Assembly: GCA_027487145.1 (NCBI GenBank)
Contig: JAIYEC010000020.1
Location: 1-16,393, forward strand
From: a bacterium
GTDB lineage: Bacteria; Patescibacteriota; Minisyncoccia; Phycocordibacterales; UBA918
DNA length: 16,393 bases
Direction: 5' to 3'
Below the pieces are notes generated by a model that ran no database searches, was not told where the DNA came from, and saw nothing but the letters and a program-made list of their open reading frames with translations. The position numbers were made by a program, and so were the translations under genes. Below, piece after piece: positions 12,535 through 16,393 of this stretch (positions within the stretch are counted from its first letter, which is position 1; the number at the start of each line of letters is the position of its first letter).

Positions 12535-12698
12535 TCACGAGTTACTAGTGTGTTTAGGCTGGAACCGGCGCAGGTTACTAAGTGTTCTCATTAGCTTCGC
12601 TAACTGCGAGCACTAAGTACCTGCTGCCCCGCCTCGCTGCCTCATCGCCCTAGTGAAGGGGCGATTCGTATCGCTCCGGCTCGCAGTTCCTTCAAAGC
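12535..12698. mobile_element. Palindrome-rich insert between old and new ftsZ tails
   Basis: No coding frame. It contains: a stem TTAGC-TTC-GCTAA with flanking AGTG/CACT pairing (~12585-12615); ATCGCCC/GGGCGAT around an 8-base loop (12644-12665); a second short ftsZ-like fragment on the minus strand encoding APVPA then TAA (~12557-12573); and a direct repeat, GGAACCGG...GTTACTA, at 12528 and 12561. Its size and hairpins resemble a small non-autonomous element or the scar of a larger one. Identity is unknown. Confidence 0.5.
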
Positions 12699-13949
12699 TT
12701 ACTTAAGCTTTGACCTTCTGAGGAAGGCCGGAACTGCGCCCCAGTCATCTTCATCATCGACTTCTTCAGTCTGGTCAATTGGCTTTGGGTCACGACGAGG
12801 GATGTCGTTGTGGATCACGTTTGGAGTAGATGGGGTGGGTTCGCTCGGTCGTTCCTCAGTCTTACGTGGAAGAGAGTTAAAGATTTTTCCGCGGGGAGCT
12901 TCTTCTTCTACCACGTCTCGTTCTGGAAGTGGGGCAGGTGCTTGCATTGGTGCTTGGCGAGTGATGTGGGTACGACTCATACCAGAGACACCTTCTTCAG
13001 GGAAGCCGGTTGCAATCACCGTTACCTTGATCTCATTTTTCTTCAATTTGTCGTCACGAATTGCACCAAAGATAACTTTAGCGTGTGAATCGATTGATTC
13101 GGTAATAACTCGAGCAGCGTCTTGGATTTCAAGCATTCCAAGATCGTCACCTCCGGCGATAGCAAAGAGGACACCCTTAGCTCCGGTGATAGACACCTCA
13201 AGAAGAGGAGAGTTGATAGCAGCTCGGGCTGCTTCTTCGGCTCGCTTTTCTCCAGACGAGACGCCAACACCCATAAGGGCAGACCCGGCATTTTCCATGA
13301 CTGAGCGAATGTCGGCAAAGTCGACGTTAATGATACCTGGCATGGTAATAAGGTCTGAGATACCTTCGACTGCCTGCTTCAAGACATTGTCACACATTTC
13401 AAACGCATTCTTTACGGTAGTTTCTTTGTCTACGATAGCCAGAAGGCGGTCGTTAGGAATGGTGATGAGGGCGTCCACTTCTTTCTTGAGTTCTTCAATT
13501 CCTTGGAGTGCAAGACGCATACGTTCTTGTCCTTCAAATAAAAATGGTTTGGTTACAACACCAACAGTAAGAGCACCGCTCTCGCGTGCAATCTTCGCTA
13601 CGATTGGAGCAGAGCCTGTTCCAGTTCCACCACCCATACCACCAGTGACAAAGATCATGTCAGATCCTTTGATGGCGTTTGCGATCTCTTCACGAGTTTC
13701 TTCAGCTGCTCGACGACCCATATCAGGGTTACCACCAGCCCCAAGGCCTCGAGTAAGATTCTTACCAATGTGGATTTTTCGCTTAGCTAGTGAGTGATGA
13801 AGATCTTGAGCATCGCTGTTGATAGCGATGAACTCCACTCCTTTTACCTTGGCGTTCACCATGTAGTTCACGGCGTTGTTTCCAGAACCACCGACACCAA
13901 CGACGCGAATGCGTGCGAATGATTCAACGTCTGATTTAATTTGTTCCAT
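12699..13949 (-). CDS. ftsZ: Cell division GTPase FtsZ
   Basis: 416 aa from the ATG at 13949 (MEQIKSDVESFARIRVVGVG). An in-frame ATG at 14021 would add 24 residues but overlaps the promoter at 14013-14041, so I reject it. FtsZ polymerises with GTP into the septal ring. Visible: 'VVGVGGSGNNAVNYM' nucleotide loop (16-30); tubulin signature GGMGGGTGTGSAP (~103-115); T7 loop with catalytic Asp in 'NVDFADIRSVM' (~205-215); a variable acidic Pro-rich linker (about 320-400); and the conserved C-terminal peptide VPAFLRRSKLK that binds FtsA. No clear Shine-Dalgarno sequence precedes the ATG. It is downstream of ftsA on the same strand with a 290-bp gap and its own promoter. The 3' end shows evidence of a recent insertion that replaced the tail. 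Confidence 0.97.
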   Translation of the reverse strand: MEQIKSDVESFARIRVVGVGGSGNNAVNYMVNAKVKGVEFIAINSDAQDLHHSLAKRKIHIGKNLTRGLGAGGNPDMGRRAAEETREEIANAIKGSDMIFVTGGMGGGTGTGSAPIVAKIARESGALTVGVVTKPFLFEGQERMRLALQGIEELKKEVDALITIPNDRLLAIVDKETTVKNAFEMCDNVLKQAVEGISDLITMPGIINVDFADIRSVMENAGSALMGVGVSSGEKRAEEAARAAINSPLLEVSITGAKGVLFAIAGGDDLGMLEIQDAARVITESIDSHAKVIFGAIRDDKLKKNEIKVTVIATGFPEEGVSGMSRTHITRQAPMQAPAPLPERDVVEEEAPRGKIFNSLPRKTEERPSEPTPSTPNVIHNDIPRRDPKPIDQTEEVDDEDDWGAVPAFLRRSKLK

Positions 13950-14012
13950 AAATAAAACTTGTTTTGCTATAACCAACCCACCCCTGGGAGAGTCATATCT
14001 AATAACTCCGAC

Positions 14013-14041
14013 ATCATACACGCGTAAAAACCTTCTGTCAC
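14013..14041 (-). promoter_or_regulatory. Promoter of ftsZ
   Basis: On the minus strand: -35 GTGACA (14036-14041, five of six to consensus), 17-bp spacer, -10 TATGAT (14013-14018). It gives a leader of ~55 nt before the ATG at 13949. The rest of the 290-bp ftsA-ftsZ gap is AT-rich without a gene. ftsZ can thus be expressed independently of ftsA. Confidence 0.65.
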
Positions 14042-14239
14042 GATATTGACATCATTGAGTTGTGTGCGTTTGACAAACTAAACAAATCGTTTCAATTAAA
14101 GCTTTGTAGTACTTGATAAAAGTGTTAAAAAATTTTTGGAGGTAACGTTTATGGGAAAAATTTGATGGAATATTCTCTCTGTACACTGAATCAAATTTTA
14201 TAAAAAGTGAAACACAGCCTTGAGAAATTTTAGGAGGCT

Positions 14240-15412
14240 CTAAGGAAGGAATTGCGACAGCCAGGAGAGGAACGTGTGTTTTGTATGCTTCACAATACCA
14301 AGCGTGGAAGTCTCCTCAGTATCACTGGCGCCCCACATACACAGACCATAGGCAACAGCCCAAGACGCGTCTCGTACTTTGACATTTTTTCCAACATCAA
14401 GCGCTGCAGTGCGAGCAGGGAGCTCAAGGGTTGTCTTAGCAACATCAACAGTTTGCATAAGGTTAGATCCACCGCCAGTGAGAATGACTCCAGCGGGGAG
14501 TAGTCCATCTCGTTTGATTTTTTTTAGTTGAGTATCAATGAGTAAGAAGATACCTTTAAGCCGTTCTCCAAGTATTTCGTCTACTCGTTTCTTTGAGAAC
14601 GTAGCGCTTGTCATGGCACCACGCTTAATCTTTTCTGCGTCTTCAAGCGGTACGCGTAAACCAAGAGCAAGGTCATTGGTGATATCACTTGAACCAACTG
14701 GGAAGATTTTCACCGAGATTGGAGTCGTGTCTTCAAATACCACCATTGAGGTTGTCTCAGAGCCGATGTTCACAAGGACACAGCCAGCTCGCTTTTGCGC
14801 CTTTGAGAGCAATACGAAGCTCGCAGCCAACGGAGAAGCAATCACATCTTCAACATAGACACCAAGCCCTTCAATGGTACGGATAAGGTCGCTTACGTGT
14901 TGTTCGTAGGTGGTGATGAAAAGACTATCTACTTCGAGTTTGGTACCACGAAGTCCTTGGGGTCGTCCGAGCACCTCGTTACCGTCAATGGTGTACCGCA
15001 GGGGGATAGCGTGAAGGATTCGTCGGTTTGGAATGTGATCGATGATACGCTCCTCGCTATCTTGCATGAGTTTCTCAAGATCAGTGTTGGTGACTTCAGA
15101 ATCGGCCCGACTCGGAATAATTTCTCCGTGAGAGTAGAGCTCTTCAAGACCAATACTTCCAATTGCGACATGGGCTCGCTTCACAGTGATTCCAGCCGCT
15201 TTTTCGGCTTGAACGAGTGCGCTTTTGATACTACGAGCTACTTCGCTTTCTTGCATGATGTAGCCGCTTTTGAGCCCTCGACTTTCTGCGACTCCTGTTC
15301 CGATGATTTCTGGCTTTAGGTTTGTCCCGGTGACTCCCCGAGGCACACGAGCAATCGCTACCTTTACATGGTAGGTTCCAACATCTATACCTGTGATAAT
15401 GTGATCAGCCAT
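14240..15412 (-). CDS. ftsA: Cell division protein FtsA
   Basis: 390 aa, actin-fold ATPase that tethers FtsZ filaments to the membrane. Phosphate-1 motif 'GIDVGTYHVKVAI' (8-20); an SHS2/1C-type insertion region around residues 85-160 ('RAHVAIGSIGLEELYSHG'); phosphate-2 motif 'VLVNIGSETTSMVVF' (~211-225); adenosine motif 'GVILTGGGSNL' (~307-317). The C-terminus (KHTFLSWLSQFLP) is a short amphipathic helix, the usual membrane-targeting sequence. The stop is TAG. Its start lies 1 bp after the ybeY stop, so ybeY and ftsA are cotranscribed. Its partner ftsZ is next on the same strand. Confidence 0.95.
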   Translation of the reverse strand: MADHIITGIDVGTYHVKVAIARVPRGVTGTNLKPEIIGTGVAESRGLKSGYIMQESEVARSIKSALVQAEKAAGITVKRAHVAIGSIGLEELYSHGEIIPSRADSEVTNTDLEKLMQDSEERIIDHIPNRRILHAIPLRYTIDGNEVLGRPQGLRGTKLEVDSLFITTYEQHVSDLIRTIEGLGVYVEDVIASPLAASFVLLSKAQKRAGCVLVNIGSETTSMVVFEDTTPISVKIFPVGSSDITNDLALGLRVPLEDAEKIKRGAMTSATFSKKRVDEILGERLKGIFLLIDTQLKKIKRDGLLPAGVILTGGGSNLMQTVDVAKTTLELPARTAALDVGKNVKVRDASWAVAYGLCMWGASDTEETSTLGIVKHTKHTFLSWLSQFLP

Positions 15413-15413
15413 A

Positions 15414-15797
15414 TTATGAAATGTTGAATTTCTTTAGAAACTTTTGCTCCAGCTTGTCCATTGTATCGCCATGGTCATGGCCTTTCAAATGAACACAACC
15501 GTGGATAAAGAGATAAGCGATGTAACCCTCTACAGAAAGATTAAAATCTTTAGCTTGCTTTCTGGCTACTTCAGGACAGATGAAAATCTCTCCTGTGTGT
15601 GCATCAAGCGGGAAAGAGAGGACGTTGGGGACGTAGTCTTTTTGTCGGTAGGAGATGTTTAGTGCTTGAGCCCGTTTGCTACCTACAAAGGCTAGCGACA
15701 GAGTGTAGGACTTACCAAGAATAGCGTCTTTGATTGTTTCGTATGGCCACGATGTGGGATACGAACGGACAGTACTTGAGAGCGAAAAATGTGTCAT
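15414..15797 (-). CDS. ybeY: Endoribonuclease YbeY (rRNA maturation)
   Basis: 127 aa, zinc-dependent single-strand endoribonuclease for 16S rRNA 3'-end processing and ribosome quality control. The metal motif H-x3-H-x5-H is complete: H99-GCV-H103-LKGHD-H109. The preceding conserved 'NISYRQKDYVPNVLSFPLD' (residues 47-65) corresponds to the family's 'LN..YR..D..TDVLSFP'. It is shorter than E. coli YbeY (155 aa), mainly through a trimmed N-terminus. It lies directly upstream of ftsA (1-bp gap). Confidence 0.93.
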   Translation of the reverse strand: MTHFSLSSTVRSYPTSWPYETIKDAILGKSYTLSLAFVGSKRAQALNISYRQKDYVPNVLSFPLDAHTGEIFICPEVARKQAKDFNLSVEGYIAYLFIHGCVHLKGHDHGDTMDKLEQKFLKKFNIS

Positions 15798-15827
15798 GGG
15801 TGCTATCCATTATATAGGATATAACAC

Positions 15828-15863
15828 GTAAAAACCGCCACTGTATACAGTGGCGGTTTTTAC
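15828..15863. terminator. Terminator between rpsU and ybeY
   Basis: A perfect 36-bp palindrome: GTAAAAACCGCCACTGTA and its complement, ending in TTTTTAC on both strands. It lies 4 bp after the rpsU stop on the minus strand, separating rpsU from the ybeY-ftsA unit. Confidence 0.9.
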
Positions 15864-15867
15864 GATT

Positions 15868-16110
15868 TTAACGACGTGAGCGGTGTTCTTGTACCTTTCC
15901 GAGCTTTACTAGCTTTTCGTACTCAACACTTTTATCGAGCTTCTTAAGCTTGGCAAAACGTTGTACGTTTCGACTCTTTATCCGAGTGAAGTAGCGGCCC
16001 TTTCGCACCTTTGGTACGATACCAGCTCCTTGTACTCGTTTAGTAAATCGGCGAATTACATTCGCGCTACTTTCGTTGTTATTTTTTGTTACTTCAACAT
16101 TGGTTGCCAT
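15868..16110 (-). CDS. rpsU: Small ribosomal subunit protein bS21
   Basis: 80 aa from the ATG at 16110 (MATNVEVTKNN). An upstream in-frame ATG at 16131 adds MVCSCPH, which is unlike family starts, so I prefer 16110. The core 'NESSANVIRRFTKRVQGAG' is the standard bS21 opening, followed by a basic helix and the family-like C-terminal Arg/Lys-rich tail (ending HRSRR). It binds the 30S platform near the 16S rRNA 3' end. It is somewhat longer than E. coli S21 (71 aa). It lies 46 bp downstream of hisS on the same strand and is followed by a strong terminator. Confidence 0.9.
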   Translation of the reverse strand: MATNVEVTKNNNESSANVIRRFTKRVQGAGIVPKVRKGRYFTRIKSRNVQRFAKLKKLDKSVEYEKLVKLGKVQEHRSRR

Positions 16111-16156
16111 ATGTGGGCATGAGCATACCATGTGGGCGTATCTAGCGCAAGCCTAT

Positions 16157-16393
16157 CTACGCTGCAGCAGACGTCTGTTTGCGGAGTCGTTTTACGAGGT
16201 GATTTTGCTCAATATACTCTTGGTTTCGAACATTCATGTCACGGAGAATGACTGTGCCTTCCACAAACTCTTTTTGTCCGATTATGATGGTATAGCGGAC
16301 ACCTTTTGACTCGGCATCACGAAGCTGATTTGAAAGAGAATCGCTTGCGAGGCTGTGCATGACAGGGATGCCGGCCTGACGAAGAGTATCAAT
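16157..16393 (-). CDS. hisS: Histidyl-tRNA synthetase, C-terminal part (cut by window edge)
   Basis: Only the last ~78 residues are visible; the frame stays open to the right edge. They match the anticodon-binding domain of class IIa synthetases: 'IDTLRQAGIPVMHSLASDSL', then 'SNQLRDAESKGVRYTIIIGQ' and 'KEFVEGTVILRDMNVRNQEY', as in the HisRS pattern 'LR..GI.v......SL.KQL..A...G....vIiG..E...g.v.lKdm.t..Q'. ProRS/ThrRS/GlyRS have related domains, but the SLxxQLxxA and LRDMxxxxQ spacing fits HisRS best. Stop codon at 16157. It is upstream of rpsU. Confidence 0.8.
   Translation of the reverse strand: MDTLRQAGIPVMHSLASDSLSNQLRDAESKGVRYTIIIGQKEFVEGTVILRDMNVRNQEYIEQNHLVKRLRKQTSAAA

Noticed and set aside
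12802..13797. Long plus-strand open frame (331 codons) opposite ftsZ
   Set aside because: It is an antisense shadow of the well-conserved ftsZ gene; its translation is Ser/Arg/Ile-rich without any domain and no start signal.
13950..14021. Upstream ATG extending FtsZ by 24 residues
   Set aside because: The added residues are unlike FtsZ N-termini, and the -10 box of the good promoter at 14013-14041 lies only a few bases upstream of where translation would begin, so the transcript would start after that ATG.
14897..15319. 140-codon plus-strand frame opposite ftsA
   Set aside because: Antisense shadow of ftsA without start signals or recognisable protein features.

Overview
ORGANISM. The window looks like a chromosomal segment of an uncultivated Patescibacteria (CPR) bacterium, most likely Parcubacteria-like. 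This is inferred from the compact block hisS-rpsU-ybeY-ftsA-ftsZ on one strand, short single-anchor hypothetical proteins, an AT-leaning background and small gene sizes. No marker gene settles the lineage. TGA, TAA and TAG all act as stops, so the code appears standard.

LAYOUT. (1) 1-3660: AT-rich region of poorly known genes: a probably 5'-truncated acidic protein, a small basic protein, a membrane-anchored lysozyme/transglycosylase-like protein, an NTF2/SnoaL-like protein and a secreted or anchored Cys-rich protein. (2) 3671-9984: a ~6.3 kb accessory island directly abutting the 3' end of a minus-strand tRNA-Glu(UUC) gene. It is built from successive segments, most carrying one or two genes and a hairpin or terminator, separated by short sites with the core TGTGACYC, which is the complement of the tRNA-Glu 3' terminus. 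Cargo: a GC-rich polytopic membrane protein, a 214-aa protein of unknown function, a UvrD/PcrA-like helicase with a divergent small ORF, and a small helical protein followed by an SPFH/band-7 membrane protein. One segment (5762-6279) has no gene and is packed with tRNA-end-like fragments. No integrase or transposase is visible. (3) 10053-10540: gene-free AT-rich DNA with two spaced DnaA boxes. (4) 10541-12389: trxB plus a DHH-family phosphoesterase-like gene, in an operon with a readable promoter. (5) 12390-16393: housekeeping block ftsZ, ftsA, ybeY, rpsU, hisS (partial), all on the minus strand.

HOW IT FITS TOGETHER. FtsA and FtsZ form the division ring. YbeY, bS21 and HisRS belong to rRNA maturation and translation. 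TrxB is the thiol-redox enzyme. The island is the unusual part: its repeat structure suggests that small, integrase-less cassettes were added one after another at the tRNA-Glu 3' end by a recombinase encoded elsewhere. A second, independent trace of site-directed insertion lies at the 3' end of ftsZ. There a displaced copy of the FtsZ C-terminal tail, identical in protein but recoded at most codons, sits 203 bp downstream of the present tail, next to what looks like the original ftsZ terminator.
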